A stretch of DNA of 14,996 bases from contig CABUJH010000044.1 of assembly GCA_902491895.1 (NCBI GenBank), positions 1 to 14,996 on the forward strand. The letters run 5' to 3'. Shown here piece by piece: positions 1 to 7,525 of this stretch. The notes below the pieces were generated by a model. It did no database searches. It was given only the letters and a program-made list of their open reading frames with translations, and had not been told where the DNA came from. The position numbers and the translations under genes were made by a program. This DNA is from an uncultured Collinsella sp. (GTDB taxonomy: Bacteria; Actinomycetota; Coriobacteriia; Coriobacteriales; Coriobacteriaceae). Positions within the stretch are counted from its first letter, which is position 1, and every line of letters starts with the position of its first letter.

Positions 1-494
1 GCATTATCGAGCTCATCGTTTTTAATGGTCATGAGCACGTCGCCCTCGTTGACGCTCTGACCGGCTTGCACGTTGATCGATGCTACCGTGCCGTCAACAG
101 AAGGGGAGACCACTGAGGCAGAAATTGGCTTGAGCTGTCCTTTTGCCTCGACAGTCGTGGTAAAGGTGCCTTCCATGACCATGTCGGTAACAGGTTCACC
201 TGCAGATTGCGGCTGCGAATTGAGGACAACGCTTACAATAATGGCTATTAGGATAATGCCGCCCACGATGCCGGCCGCAATGCCGCGTCGGACGAGCTTT
301 TTGTGTCGCCGTTCGGCACGCTTGGACTTGAGCTTTGCGTAGGCCTCATCGTCGGATATTCCGGCGTTACCTTGCTCGCCGTCGTTTTGCTGCGCCGTGG
401 GGGCGCTGGTGATAAACGGCAGCTTTTCAGTTGCGCCTTCCGGCACGCGCCCGGTATCGTCGGGGCCCGGGGTGATGGTGGGGACATTCGACAT
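1..494 (-). CDS. HlyD-type periplasmic adaptor (membrane fusion) protein, N-terminal part
   Basis: The gene is cut by the window start, so only the first 164 residues are visible. The start at 494 follows AAAGGAGA with 5-6 bases of spacing. A cytoplasmic tail of about 70 residues, acidic then basic (KSKRAERRHKKLVRR), leads into one membrane helix at about residues 71-92 (GIAAGIVGGIILIAIIVSVV). Outside the membrane comes the start of a barrel-sandwich/lipoyl-like domain: TTVEAKGQLKPISASVVSP, then GTVASINVQAGQSVNEGDVL. This is the usual beginning of adaptor subunits of tripartite or MacA/YknX-like ABC export systems, which bridge a membrane transporter to the outside. An ABC transporter partner would be expected beyond the window edge. 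The gene lies 128 bases downstream of the L,D-transpeptidase gene on the same strand, so co-transcription is possible. The family call is sound; the cargo cannot be told. Confidence 0.85.
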   Translation of the reverse strand, partial: MSNVPTITPGPDDTGRVPEGATEKLPFITSAPTAQQNDGEQGNAGISDDEAYAKLKSKRAERRHKKLVRRGIAAGIVGGIILIAIIVSVVLNSQPQSAGEPVTDMVMEGTFTTTVEAKGQLKPISASVVSPSVDGTVASINVQAGQSVNEGDVLMTIKNDELDN

Positions 495-529
495 TGCGTC
501 TCCTTTATAGAACATACCGCGATAAGTAT

Positions 530-557
530 ATGCGCCCACCGGTTGGGGCGGGCGCAT
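530..557 (-). terminator. GC-rich hairpin between the L,D-transpeptidase and adaptor genes
   Basis: The arms ATGCGCCC (530-537) and GGGCGCAT (550-557) pair perfectly around a 12-base loop. On the minus strand the hairpin lies 66 bases past the transpeptidase stop. It is not followed by a T-run, so it may be a weak terminator or an mRNA-stabilising or processing hairpin. A TATACT sequence reading on the minus strand (530 to 525) directly abuts it and could serve as a -10 box for the adaptor gene, but no good -35 box is visible. Confidence 0.4.
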
Positions 558-622
558 AGGCGCGTTTCTTTCAGCATCGAAAGGTAGGTGTCGCTGAGCT
601 TTGTTGCGTTGCGCGTGACGTG

Positions 623-2377
623 CTAGGAATGCACGACCACGCACAGACCGACTTTGATGCAGTCGTGGAGCGCCTTGGCATCGGCCAGGCGCAGATTGAT
701 GCAGCCGTGGCTACCGCACCATTTATACGATTCGGCACTATCGAAACTCGAATCGTTTTGCCAGGTAGCGTCGTGGAAGCCAACCATGTTGCCCTCAAAC
801 GGCATCCAGTAGCTCACCGGGCTCTCGTATTTGGGCTTACCGGTCTTGGGGTCCTTGGCGCCGATAAGCTTGGTGGCGCCGTCGTTGCTGTTGATCTGCC
901 ACACGCCCTCGGGGGTGGCGTCTTCGCCCGGTTTGCCGGAAATAAAGTTGGCCTCCCAAACGATATTGCCGCTCTCGTCATAGTAGCGCGCGTGCTGCTC
1001 GGACAGGTCGACGTCGATATACGCCTTCCAATCGGGCTCGCCCTTGGCGGTAAAGGTGTCGGCCTTCTGGGAGTAATTGATCTCAATCTCGCCGGTCTGC
1101 TTGTTGTTAATAGCATCCTCGACCTGCTTGGCAAGCGTGCTGCTGTCGATGGACCAACCAAAGTCACCGCCTTCGACGGCGCACTGCTTGCCGTCGGCTC
1201 GTGTCCACCAGCGTGTGGTTCCTACGGTATTAAAGCCATTGGCGAGCTCTGCTGCCCACTTGCTGATCTGGGAGGTGTCGAGCGTGGGGTTTGCAGGGTC
1301 TGCAAAGCTGATCCACTGCAGCACCGAGCTACCGTCGACCTTGCCGACCTCATCGCCGTTAAGCTTGAGGCTCACGTTGACGCCCAGGAAGTTGTTGGCG
1401 GCATCGCATGCGGCTTGAATCTGGTCGTTGGTGAGTGTGCCGTTGAGGGGCTCGTAGGCGTCGTTGCCGATCTTGGTAATGTCAACGGATTCGGCCAGCG
1501 TTGCGAGCTCAAGCTCGGCATACTTGATCACGTGCTTGCGGCTGAGCTTTTCGTTGGAGCGGGCCTTCTCCACGGTGAACTTGCCAGCTTGCTCGTCATA
1601 GGAGCTCGAGGCCTCAAAGGTGCCAGAACGACCTTCGTTGAAGGCATCTATGGCGGCGCCCAGATCCTCTTCGAACTGCTTTTGATCAAAGGCATTGGAG
1701 AGCATGGACAGGTCGACGTCTTGATCGAGGTTGACCTTATTATTGGCGACGGTGGTCTTGGCCTTGCCGCTTAACGACTCGACAAGGCGGGCCGGCCACA
1801 TAAAGGCTTCATTGTGACTGATGATCTCTTTTGCGGCAGTTTCGCCGTCGACGATGGGCTCATCGGATTTGGGTTGGTAGGTCCAGCTAAAGTCGTCGCC
1901 CGAGACGGTAAGTTTGTAATGCTTCCATGCCGAGTTAACCTTAGTGGCGGCGGAAGAGGCGTTGGAAAACGAGATATCGACGCCGGCGATGGTGGTGTTG
2001 GGGTAAGCAATCTGCGAAAACGCTACGACGCCTACGATGTAGACGATAGCTACGAGGCCGAGGACGACGAAGAACGCTGTCTTGCCGCCCGTCTTTTTGC
2101 CCTTTGCGGAGCGTTTGTCGGCGGGGCCGCGGTTGTTGGAAACTCGAGTGTGCGAAGGGCCCTGGTTGTGACCGACTCCTTTTGCGGAACGATGCTGGTG
2201 CTGCTGATATTGCTTACGCTGCTGATGCTGGCCCTGATTGCGGCGCGGGGAGGTATTTGCCGCGCCGTGCTGTTGACCATGGGCTGGCGCAATGGGACGG
2301 GGCGATTGGATGCCACCGAGCTGCCTGCTGGGTTGTTGCGGATCGGGGATCAGTTGGCTGCGGTCGAGTTGCGACAT
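623..2377 (-). CDS. L,D-transpeptidase (YkuD family) with peptidoglycan-binding domains
   Basis: The 584-residue product starts at 2377 behind GAAGGAAA. L,D-transpeptidases cross-link peptidoglycan stem peptides (3-3 links) or attach proteins to them, using a catalytic cysteine. Residues 1-100 form a cytoplasmic tail rich in Gln, His, Arg and Lys. One membrane helix follows at about 101-121 (AFFVVLGLVAIVYIVGVVAF). The extracellular part opens with YPNTTIAGVDISF, typical of PG_binding_4 domains, and a second such unit seems to cover about 320-450. The YkuD domain runs from about 454 to the end, with the active site at His535 (FHDATW) and SHGC with Cys559 (CGSHGCINLR). The protein is therefore a signal-anchored outer-face enzyme. 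A -10 box lies about 58 bases upstream and the gene appears to have its own promoter. The family is certain; whether it makes 3-3 cross-links or has another acceptor is not shown. Confidence 0.93.
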   Translation of the reverse strand: MSQLDRSQLIPDPQQPSRQLGGIQSPRPIAPAHGQQHGAANTSPRRNQGQHQQRKQYQQHQHRSAKGVGHNQGPSHTRVSNNRGPADKRSAKGKKTGGKTAFFVVLGLVAIVYIVGVVAFSQIAYPNTTIAGVDISFSNASSAATKVNSAWKHYKLTVSGDDFSWTYQPKSDEPIVDGETAAKEIISHNEAFMWPARLVESLSGKAKTTVANNKVNLDQDVDLSMLSNAFDQKQFEEDLGAAIDAFNEGRSGTFEASSSYDEQAGKFTVEKARSNEKLSRKHVIKYAELELATLAESVDITKIGNDAYEPLNGTLTNDQIQAACDAANNFLGVNVSLKLNGDEVGKVDGSSVLQWISFADPANPTLDTSQISKWAAELANGFNTVGTTRWWTRADGKQCAVEGGDFGWSIDSSTLAKQVEDAINNKQTGEIEINYSQKADTFTAKGEPDWKAYIDVDLSEQHARYYDESGNIVWEANFISGKPGEDATPEGVWQINSNDGATKLIGAKDPKTGKPKYESPVSYWMPFEGNMVGFHDATWQNDSSFDSAESYKWCGSHGCINLRLADAKALHDCIKVGLCVVVHS

Positions 2378-2434
2378 CGTGTATATTTCCTTCGAGTTTC
2401 GCTTTACGGCTCATCGTGTTTTAACTGGGCTTGA

Positions 2435-2440
2435 ATTATA
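2435..2440 (-). promoter_or_regulatory. -10 box of the L,D-transpeptidase gene
   Basis: A perfect TATAAT reads on the minus strand (2440 to 2435), about 58 bases before the start codon. It would give a leader of about 50 bases. No convincing -35 hexamer is seen 16-18 bases upstream, so the call rests on the -10 match and its position in the gap. Confidence 0.45.
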
Positions 2441-2484
2441 GCGATTACGCAGTTGCTTGTGTTACGAAAACAGTGGCGATAAAG

Positions 2485-2512
2485 GATAGGTGGGACATAT
2501 GTCCCACCTATC
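2485..2512. repeat. 28-base perfect palindrome after the serine ammonia-lyase gene
   Basis: The sequence is fully self-complementary: GATAGGTGGGACAT on the left half and its exact reverse complement on the right, with no spacer. It lies 15 bases past the serine ammonia-lyase stop, where a terminator is expected. As RNA it would form a 12-pair stem with a 4-base loop. Neither side has a long T-run (CTTTATCG on the minus strand, CGTTCGCTTTT on the plus strand). It may be a terminator, an operator, or part of the inverted-repeat group in this window; the inner GGGAC/GTCCC recurs in other elements here. The rest of the 150-base gap holds only the transpeptidase promoter and ribosome binding site. 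Confidence 0.75.
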
Positions 2513-2527
2513 GTTCGCTTTTGCTTG

Positions 2528-4135
2528 CTATCCGCATATTCCGCATTTTGCGCACGCCGAGAGTGCTGCAGGAGCCTGCGCGATGCCGCCCTTCGCCGTC
2601 TCGCGCAACGTGGCGGGCAGGGCGTGGCCCACCGAGAGCATCACGTGCGCCATCTGGTCAAACGGCACCAGGCTCTTGATGCCGGCGAGGGCGAGCTGCG
2701 CCGAGCTGAATGCCGCGGCCACGCCGATGGCGTTGCGGTTTTGGCAGGGCACCTCGACAAGGCCGCCGACGGGGTCGCAAACGAGGCCCAACAGGTTGCT
2801 CAGTGCAATGGAGCTGGCGTCGAGCGCTTGCTCGGGCGTGCCGCCCATCATCTGGACCAGCGCGGCGGCGGCCATGGCGGCAGCGCTTCCAACCTCGGCC
2901 TGGCAGCCGCCCTCGGCGCCGGCGACGCAGGCGCTCGTGGTGAGGTTGAGGCCGATGGCGGCGGCACAGTAGAGGGCGTCCATGACCTGTTCGTCGTCGA
3001 GCTGGAGGTGATCGGCGAGTGCCAGCACGCAGCCGGGGACGACGCCCGCGGAGCCGGCCGTGGGGGCGGCGACGATCACGCCCATGGTGGCGGAGCGCTC
3101 GAGCACGGCCATCGCTCGGGCCACGGCATCGGTCTGAACGGGGCCCATCAGGCTTGCACTCAAATCGTTGCGGCCGGTGGTATCGACGAGCTTAGCCTCT
3201 CCGCCGATAAGCCCGCCGAGCGATCGCTGCGGATTGGCGATGGGGGCCGTGGTCTCCTCGCGCATGACGTCGAGCACGCGGCGCATGGCTGCGATAGCAT
3301 GGGCCTCGCCGGTTAAACGCGCCTCGCGCACGGCCATGACAGCGCCGATATTCAAGCCGAGCTCGGCGCACGCATCGAGCAGCTGCTCGCCGTCGTCGAA
3401 GATCTCCTTTGCCGAGACGCCGGGGGAGAGCGACGATGCCGAGCCCGGGAGCTCGATAAACGTGGCGTAATCGACATTGTCGAGCTTGCGCAGCATGGGG
3501 ACGACGGTGTCGTCGGGAGCGCCGTCGGTCTCAAAGACGGAATAGGCCTGGCCGCCCACCTCGGTGCGGTAGGTGCGGCAGAAGGCGATGTTCACGTGTG
3601 CGTAGGCAAGCAGGTTCGTGAGCGCGGCGAGCACGCCGGGGACGTCCTGGTGCGCCACAAACAGTGTGGAATACATGCCCGAGATGTCGACGCCGACGCC
3701 GTTGATGCGGCTGATGCGCATCTTGCCGCCGCCAAGGCTCTCGCCGCGGACCTGTGCCGTGGCGCCCGTGTCATCGATCATGTCGATGTCGACGGTGTTG
3801 GGGTGGATGGAGGCGTCGTCGCCCTTAATGTCAAAATGATAATCGAGGCCCTGCTCTCGTGCGAGGTCGAAGGCCTGCTTGATGTTCTCGTCGTCGGTGT
3901 CGAGTCCCAAGATGCCCGCGACGAGCGCGCGATCGGTGCCGTGGCCGCGGTAGGTGTGGGCAAAGGAGTTCCACAGGCCAAAGGTCACCTTGGTGATCCG
4001 GCCTTCCAGCAGGCTGGCGGCAACCTGGGCGCAGCGCAGGGCGCCGGCGGTGTGCGACGAGCTGGGGCCGACCATGACGGGGCCCAAGATCTCGAATGCC
4101 GAGGTCGTTGCTAGTGTTTGCGGCTTGCCTGCCAT
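2528..4135 (-). CDS. sdaA: L-serine ammonia-lyase, iron-sulfur-dependent, single chain
   Basis: The 535-residue enzyme converts L-serine to pyruvate and ammonia in the cytoplasm, using an oxygen-sensitive [4Fe-4S] cluster. Start 4135 is set by GAAGGAG five bases upstream. The beta domain comes first, with GPSSSHTAGA at 23-32. An ACT domain follows at about 157-235 (FVAHQDVPGVLAALTNLLAY), then the alpha domain from about 245, with APTAGSAGVVPG at 357-368. Likely cluster cysteines are Cys411 (GAEGGC), Cys453 (CDPVGG) and Cys464 (VPCQNRN). Both halves, separate SdaAB and SdaAA chains in some Gram-positives, are fused here with the ACT domain retained. The C-terminus is CAKCGICG, with Cys534 as penultimate residue. 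In the related Legionella enzyme a near-terminal cysteine binds the cluster as a built-in inhibitor, and the same is plausible here. The gene stands alone between metK and the L,D-transpeptidase gene and suggests amino-acid fermentation. Confidence 0.95.
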   Translation of the reverse strand: MAGKPQTLATTSAFEILGPVMVGPSSSHTAGALRCAQVAASLLEGRITKVTFGLWNSFAHTYRGHGTDRALVAGILGLDTDDENIKQAFDLAREQGLDYHFDIKGDDASIHPNTVDIDMIDDTGATAQVRGESLGGGKMRISRINGVGVDISGMYSTLFVAHQDVPGVLAALTNLLAYAHVNIAFCRTYRTEVGGQAYSVFETDGAPDDTVVPMLRKLDNVDYATFIELPGSASSLSPGVSAKEIFDDGEQLLDACAELGLNIGAVMAVREARLTGEAHAIAAMRRVLDVMREETTAPIANPQRSLGGLIGGEAKLVDTTGRNDLSASLMGPVQTDAVARAMAVLERSATMGVIVAAPTAGSAGVVPGCVLALADHLQLDDEQVMDALYCAAAIGLNLTTSACVAGAEGGCQAEVGSAAAMAAAALVQMMGGTPEQALDASSIALSNLLGLVCDPVGGLVEVPCQNRNAIGVAAAFSSAQLALAGIKSLVPFDQMAHVMLSVGHALPATLRETAKGGIAQAPAALSACAKCGICG

Positions 4136-4190
4136 GGCTGCTCCTTCTTAATCTCGTCGTCCCGAGGGGCGGGGCATACTCTGTCCCGCC

Positions 4191-4311
4191 GTTCCGAGGG
4201 CTTTGGTATTTGGTCGCCTGCTCGGACAGTCCTGCTCGCACGGAGGCCACATTAAGTGGCCTCCGGGTCGTGCGGAACTCGCGATCGACCAAATACCAAA
4301 GCCCTCGGAAC
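4191..4311. repeat. Long perfect inverted repeat with nested hairpin, upstream of serine ammonia-lyase
   Basis: Two 26-base arms at 4191-4216 and 4286-4311 are exact reverse complements; the left begins GTTCCGAGGGCTTTGG and the right ends CCAAAGCCCTCGGAAC. The 69-base centre holds a second perfect hairpin: GGAGGCCAC (4242-4250), loop ATTAA, GTGGCCTCC (4256-4264). A direct repeat CCTGCTCG also lies in the centre, on both sides of GACAGT. A smaller hairpin, GGCGGG/CCCGCC (about 4169-4190), abuts the outer left arm and contains CTGTCCC. The element lies about 55 bases upstream of the serine ammonia-lyase start and on the 3' side of metK. It would fold as a cruciform or, if transcribed, as a large 5'-leader structure. 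The remaining gap up to the metK terminator (4312-4400) shows no gene and no clear promoter. Confidence 0.85.
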
Positions 4312-4402
4312 TTAGGATACATGGTTGGAGTCGCTCTGCTGCAAAATTTATCGGTCTGTGACCTATTCCATGTCCCAGGTCGGCTCATCTTCACCACCGT
4401 TT

Positions 4403-4442
4403 AAATAAAAAAGAAGTACCGGTTGGAGCCGGTACTTCTTTT
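4403..4442 (-). terminator. Rho-independent terminator of metK
   Basis: AAAAGAAGTACCGG (4409-4422) pairs perfectly with CCGGTACTTCTTTT (4429-4442) around the loop TTGGAG. On the minus strand the stem runs straight into TTCTTTTTTATTT. It starts 37 bases after the metK stop codon. This is the clearest intrinsic terminator of the window. Confidence 0.9.
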
Positions 4443-4479
4443 GGTGCGTTTTTATTTGGCTGTGGCTTTTATTGTTAGC

Positions 4480-5760
4480 TTACAGACCGCAGGTTGCTTT
4501 GAGTTCTTCGACTCGGTCGGTTTTCTCCCAGGTGAAGTCGGGGTCTTCGCGGCCAAAGTGACCGTAAGCTGCCGTCTTCTCGTAGATGGGGCGGCGCAGG
4601 TTCAGGTCGCGGATGATGGCGCCCGGGCGCAAGTCGAAGGTCTTCTCGACGGCCTCGACGATCTTGTCCTCGGCAACATGTGCGGTGCCAAAGGTGTCGA
4701 CCATGATCGACAGCGGCTTGGATACGCCGATGGCGTAGGCCAGCTCGACTTCGCAGCGGTCGGCAAGGCCGGCGGCTACCACGTTCTTGGCGACCCAGCG
4801 AGCGGCGTATGCGGCGGAGCGGTCGACCTTGGTGCAGTCCTTGCCGCTAAAGGCACCGCCGCCGTGACGGCCGTAGCCGCCATAGGTGTCGACGATGATC
4901 TTACGGCCGGTTAGGCCCGTGTCGCCCATGGGTCCGCCCACGACAAAGCGTCCGGTGGGGTTCACATAGATGTCGGCGCCATCCCACGGCATGTTCTCGG
5001 CAGCCATGACGGGCGCGATGACATGCTCGATGAGATCGGCCTTGATCTTGCCCATGTCCTCGATCTCGGCCGCGTGCTGCGTGGAGATGACGATGGTCGT
5101 GACCTCGACTGGCTTGCCGTCCTCGTAGCGCACCGTGACCTGGGTCTTGCCGTCGGGGCGCAGATAGGGCAGAGTACCGTCGTGGCGCACGGCGGACAGG
5201 CGCTCGGCCAGGCGGCTTGCCAGGTAGTGCGGCATGGGCATGAGGGTCTTGGTTTCGTTGGAGGCGTAGCCGAACATCATGCCCTGGTCGCCGGCTCCGA
5301 TCAGGTCGATCGGGTCGGTGGTGGCGCCGGTCTGGGTCTCAAACGACTCGTCGACGCCCTGGGCGATATCGGGGGACTGCTCGTGGATGAGGCTCATGAC
5401 GCCGCAGGTATCGCAGTCAAAGCCAAACTTGGCGCGGTTGTAGCCAATGCGGCGGATAACGCCACGGGCAATTTCCTGCACGTCAACGTATGCCTGGGTG
5501 CGGATCTCGCCAGCGACGATGACGGTGCCGGTGGTCACGAGGGTCTCGCAGGCGCAGCGGACGTTTTCCACGTTGGCGGGCACGCCGTTGGGCGCAATGT
5601 AGCCCTGCTCCTGCAGCTCTATTTCTTTGGCGAGGATTGCGTCGAGGACGGCATCGCTGATCTGGTCGGCGATCTTATCGGGATGGCCTTCGGTTACCGA
5701 CTCGGACGTAAACACAAAGGACCCCTGCTGGGGCGGGATGGAACGAAGTTCTTCTGACAT
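4480..5760 (-). CDS. metK: S-adenosylmethionine synthetase (methionine adenosyltransferase)
   Basis: The 426-residue cytoplasmic enzyme makes S-adenosylmethionine from methionine and ATP. All three family domains are present. Motifs are TSESVTEGHPDKIADQISD near residue 18 (ATP/methionine site), GAGDQGMMFGYA at 155-166 (signature 1) and GGGAFSGKDCTKVDRSAAY near 310 (signature 2, phosphate loop). The frame stays open 38 codons further upstream. Position 5760 is chosen because AAAGGACA lies just before it and because family proteins begin shortly before the TSESV motif. The length is slightly above the usual 380-400 residues; part of the excess is a loop at about 48-62 (ELQEQGYIAPNGVPANVENV region). 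It is divergent from gltX and ends in a strong terminator, so it is likely monocistronic. A hairpin occupies its short leader. Confidence 0.97.
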   Translation of the reverse strand: MSEELRSIPPQQGSFVFTSESVTEGHPDKIADQISDAVLDAILAKEIELQEQGYIAPNGVPANVENVRCACETLVTTGTVIVAGEIRTQAYVDVQEIARGVIRRIGYNRAKFGFDCDTCGVMSLIHEQSPDIAQGVDESFETQTGATTDPIDLIGAGDQGMMFGYASNETKTLMPMPHYLASRLAERLSAVRHDGTLPYLRPDGKTQVTVRYEDGKPVEVTTIVISTQHAAEIEDMGKIKADLIEHVIAPVMAAENMPWDGADIYVNPTGRFVVGGPMGDTGLTGRKIIVDTYGGYGRHGGGAFSGKDCTKVDRSAAYAARWVAKNVVAAGLADRCEVELAYAIGVSKPLSIMVDTFGTAHVAEDKIVEAVEKTFDLRPGAIIRDLNLRRPIYEKTAAYGHFGREDPDFTWEKTDRVEELKATCGL

Positions 5761-5781
5761 GATTGTCCTTTCAAAACGTGT

Positions 5782-5808
5782 CCCGGCGACCGTTACCATT
5801 CCGCCGGG
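5782..5808 (-). promoter_or_regulatory. Hairpin in the metK 5' leader
   Basis: CCCGGCG (5782-5788) and CGCCGGG (5802-5808) pair perfectly around a 13-base loop. The hairpin ends about 21 bases before the metK start, directly upstream of its ribosome binding site. It could tune translation or mRNA stability. It does not match the SAM riboswitch classes I can recognise by eye. Confidence 0.45.
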
Positions 5809-5826
5809 CTCTGTATGCAAGGGCTC

Positions 5827-5832
5827 ATCATA
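5827..5832 (-). promoter_or_regulatory. Probable -10 box of metK
   Basis: TATGAT on the minus strand (5832 to 5827) matches the -10 consensus at five of six positions. It would place the transcript start near 5820, giving a leader of about 60 bases that contains the hairpin. The -35 region is not recognisable. Confidence 0.4.
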
Positions 5833-5868
5833 GCGCGTAAATCCAACATTCACACCCTTTCCGCACCC

Positions 5869-5941
5869 ACTCATTGGGGACAGGCTAAAATGACCAGTCG
5901 GGTGCTCATTGGGTAGTCATTTAAGTCTGTCCCCAATGAGT
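5869..5941. repeat. Near-perfect inverted repeat between divergent metK and gltX
   Basis: Arms at 5869-5894 and 5916-5941 match in 24 of 26 positions as reverse complements (left arm begins ACTCATTGGGGACAG; right arm ends CTGTCCCCAATGAGT). The 21-base centre holds a further direct copy of CTCATTGGG (5905-5913), so the box occurs three times: twice forward and once inverted. The element sits between the two putative promoters, where no gene ends, so a terminator role is unlikely. A REP/MITE-like element or a regulator site is more plausible. Confidence 0.85.
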
Positions 5942-5980
5942 AGGTCGATGCCCTTTGTGCGGAGGTGGGCATTGTTGCTT

Positions 5981-5986
5981 TATACT
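5981..5986 (+). promoter_or_regulatory. Probable -10 box of gltX
   Basis: TATACT matches the -10 consensus at five of six positions and lies 40 bases before the gltX start. No -35 hexamer with normal spacing is clear; TTGTGC at 5955 is 20 bases away, which is too far. Confidence 0.4.
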
Positions 5987-6026
5987 GGTGCGGTTAGACA
6001 TCCATCCTGCAATCGAGGAGATTTCC

Positions 6027-7502
6027 ATGGCATCAGACGTTCGCGTCCGCTTTGCACCCTCACCGACGGGCAAGCTGCACATCGGCGGCGCCCGCACCGC
6101 TATCTATAACTGGGCTTTTGCCCGCGCAAACGGCGGCACGTTCATCCTGCGCATCGACGACACCGACCCCACCCGTTCCACCGACGAGAACACGCAGATT
6201 ATCCTGCGCGCCATGCGTTGGCTGGGCCTGGACTGGGACGAGGGTCCCGAGGTGGGCGGCGACTTTGGCCCCTATGCACAGACCGAGCGCCTGGACCTGT
6301 ACAAACAGGCCGCCCAGAAGCTTTGGGACGAGGGCAAGGCCTATCCCTGCTTCTGCACCAAGGAGCAGCTCGACGCCGACCGTAAGGCCGCGCAGGAGCG
6401 CAAGGACCCCTTCCAGGGCTATCAGCGTCGCTGCCGCAATCTTGATCCCGAGGAGGCCCGTCGCCGCATCGAGGCCGGCGAGCCCTACGTCTTGCGCATC
6501 AAGGTGCCCGAGGACCGCGGCGACGTCGTTATCCACGACGCCGTCCACGGCGAGGTGACCTTCGATGCCAAGGAGCTCGACGACTTTGTCATCTTCCGCT
6601 CCGACGGTACGCCCACGTACAACTTCGCGACCGTCGTCGACGACGCCATGATGAAGATTACCCACGTCATCCGCGGCGACGACCACCTGTCCAACACCCC
6701 GCGCCAGGTCATGGTTTACGAGGCTCTCGGCGCGCCCGTGCCCACGTTCGCCCATATCTCCATGATTCTGGGCTCCGACGGCAAGAAGCTCTCCAAGCGC
6801 CACGGCGCCACCTCGGTGGAGGAGTACCGCGACGCCGGTTACCTGTCCGATGCCTTCGTCAACTACCTGGCGCTGCTCGGCTGGTCACTCGACGGCGAGA
6901 CCACGATCATCCCGCGCGACGTCCTGGCCAGCAAGTTCTCGCTCGACCGCATTTCCAAGAACCCCGCGACCTTCGATCCCAAGAAGCTCGACTGGGTCAA
7001 TGCCGAGTACATCAACGGCATGTCCGACGCGCAGTTTGCCGACGAGATCATGGTCCCCGAGCTGCACGAGGCAGGCCTCATCGAGGGTAACGTCGAGTAC
7101 GGAGAGGACTGGATTGACGCTCTTGCCGCCATCGTCAAGCCGCGCACCAAGATGCCGGTCGACGCCGTGACCGTCGCCGCCCCCATCTTTGCCACGGCCG
7201 AGACGCTCGAGTATGACGAGAAGTCCGTCAACAAGGGCCTGGCTAAAGAGGGCATGGGTGCCATTCTGGACGCCGCCAAGTCCGCGCTCGAGGGCGTGGA
7301 CGAATGGACTGCCGCCAACATCGACGCCTCACTTGAGCCGCTGCCCGAGCAGATGGATCTCAAGAAGCGCGTGGTGTTCCAGGCCGTGCGCGTCGCCGTC
7401 TGCGGCAACATGGTGAGCCCTCCGTTGGGCGAGACCATGGCGCTCGTCGGCCGCGACGACTGCCTGGCGCGTATCGACCGCGCCCGCACGATGGCGCTTT
7501 AA
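6027..7502 (+). CDS. gltX: Glutamate--tRNA ligase
   Basis: The 491-residue class I aminoacyl-tRNA synthetase charges tRNA-Glu in the cytoplasm, and in many bacteria without GlnRS also tRNA-Gln. The start at 6027 follows GAGGAG by six bases. The reading frame is open 24 codons earlier, but the family begins at about RVRFAPSPTG. The HIGH motif is HIGG at 18-21 (PSPTGKLHIGG) and the KMSKS motif is KLSKR at 254-258. Cys108, Cys110 and Cys136 (PCFC and RRC) resemble the zinc site of bacterial GluRS. The helical anticodon-binding domain fills the C-terminal third. The length is normal. It is the first plus-strand gene, divergent from metK, and is followed by its own terminator, 89 bases before priA. 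Whether it also charges tRNA-Gln depends on gatCAB elsewhere. Confidence 0.97.
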   Translation: MASDVRVRFAPSPTGKLHIGGARTAIYNWAFARANGGTFILRIDDTDPTRSTDENTQIILRAMRWLGLDWDEGPEVGGDFGPYAQTERLDLYKQAAQKLWDEGKAYPCFCTKEQLDADRKAAQERKDPFQGYQRRCRNLDPEEARRRIEAGEPYVLRIKVPEDRGDVVIHDAVHGEVTFDAKELDDFVIFRSDGTPTYNFATVVDDAMMKITHVIRGDDHLSNTPRQVMVYEALGAPVPTFAHISMILGSDGKKLSKRHGATSVEEYRDAGYLSDAFVNYLALLGWSLDGETTIIPRDVLASKFSLDRISKNPATFDPKKLDWVNAEYINGMSDAQFADEIMVPELHEAGLIEGNVEYGEDWIDALAAIVKPRTKMPVDAVTVAAPIFATAETLEYDEKSVNKGLAKEGMGAILDAAKSALEGVDEWTAANIDASLEPLPEQMDLKKRVVFQAVRVAVCGNMVSPPLGETMALVGRDDCLARIDRARTMAL

Positions 7503-7525
7503 TCGCTGCGCAAACGTATGTATCC

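Noticed and set aside
620..1774. 384-codon open frame on the plus strand
   Set aside because: It is antisense to the L,D-transpeptidase gene, whose catalytic and anchor motifs are clear; no ribosome binding site and no family motif.
4136..4479. T-box or other known riboswitch before serine ammonia-lyase
   Set aside because: No T-box antiterminator signature or other known core is visible; the structure is explained by perfect inverted repeats.
5761..5874. Upstream extension of metK by 38 codons
   Set aside because: It includes the leader hairpin and the real ribosome binding site; the family starts at the later ATG.
5755..5880. SAM riboswitch upstream of metK
   Set aside because: The leader is short and lacks the conserved cores of the SAM classes that I can recognise; only a single hairpin is seen.
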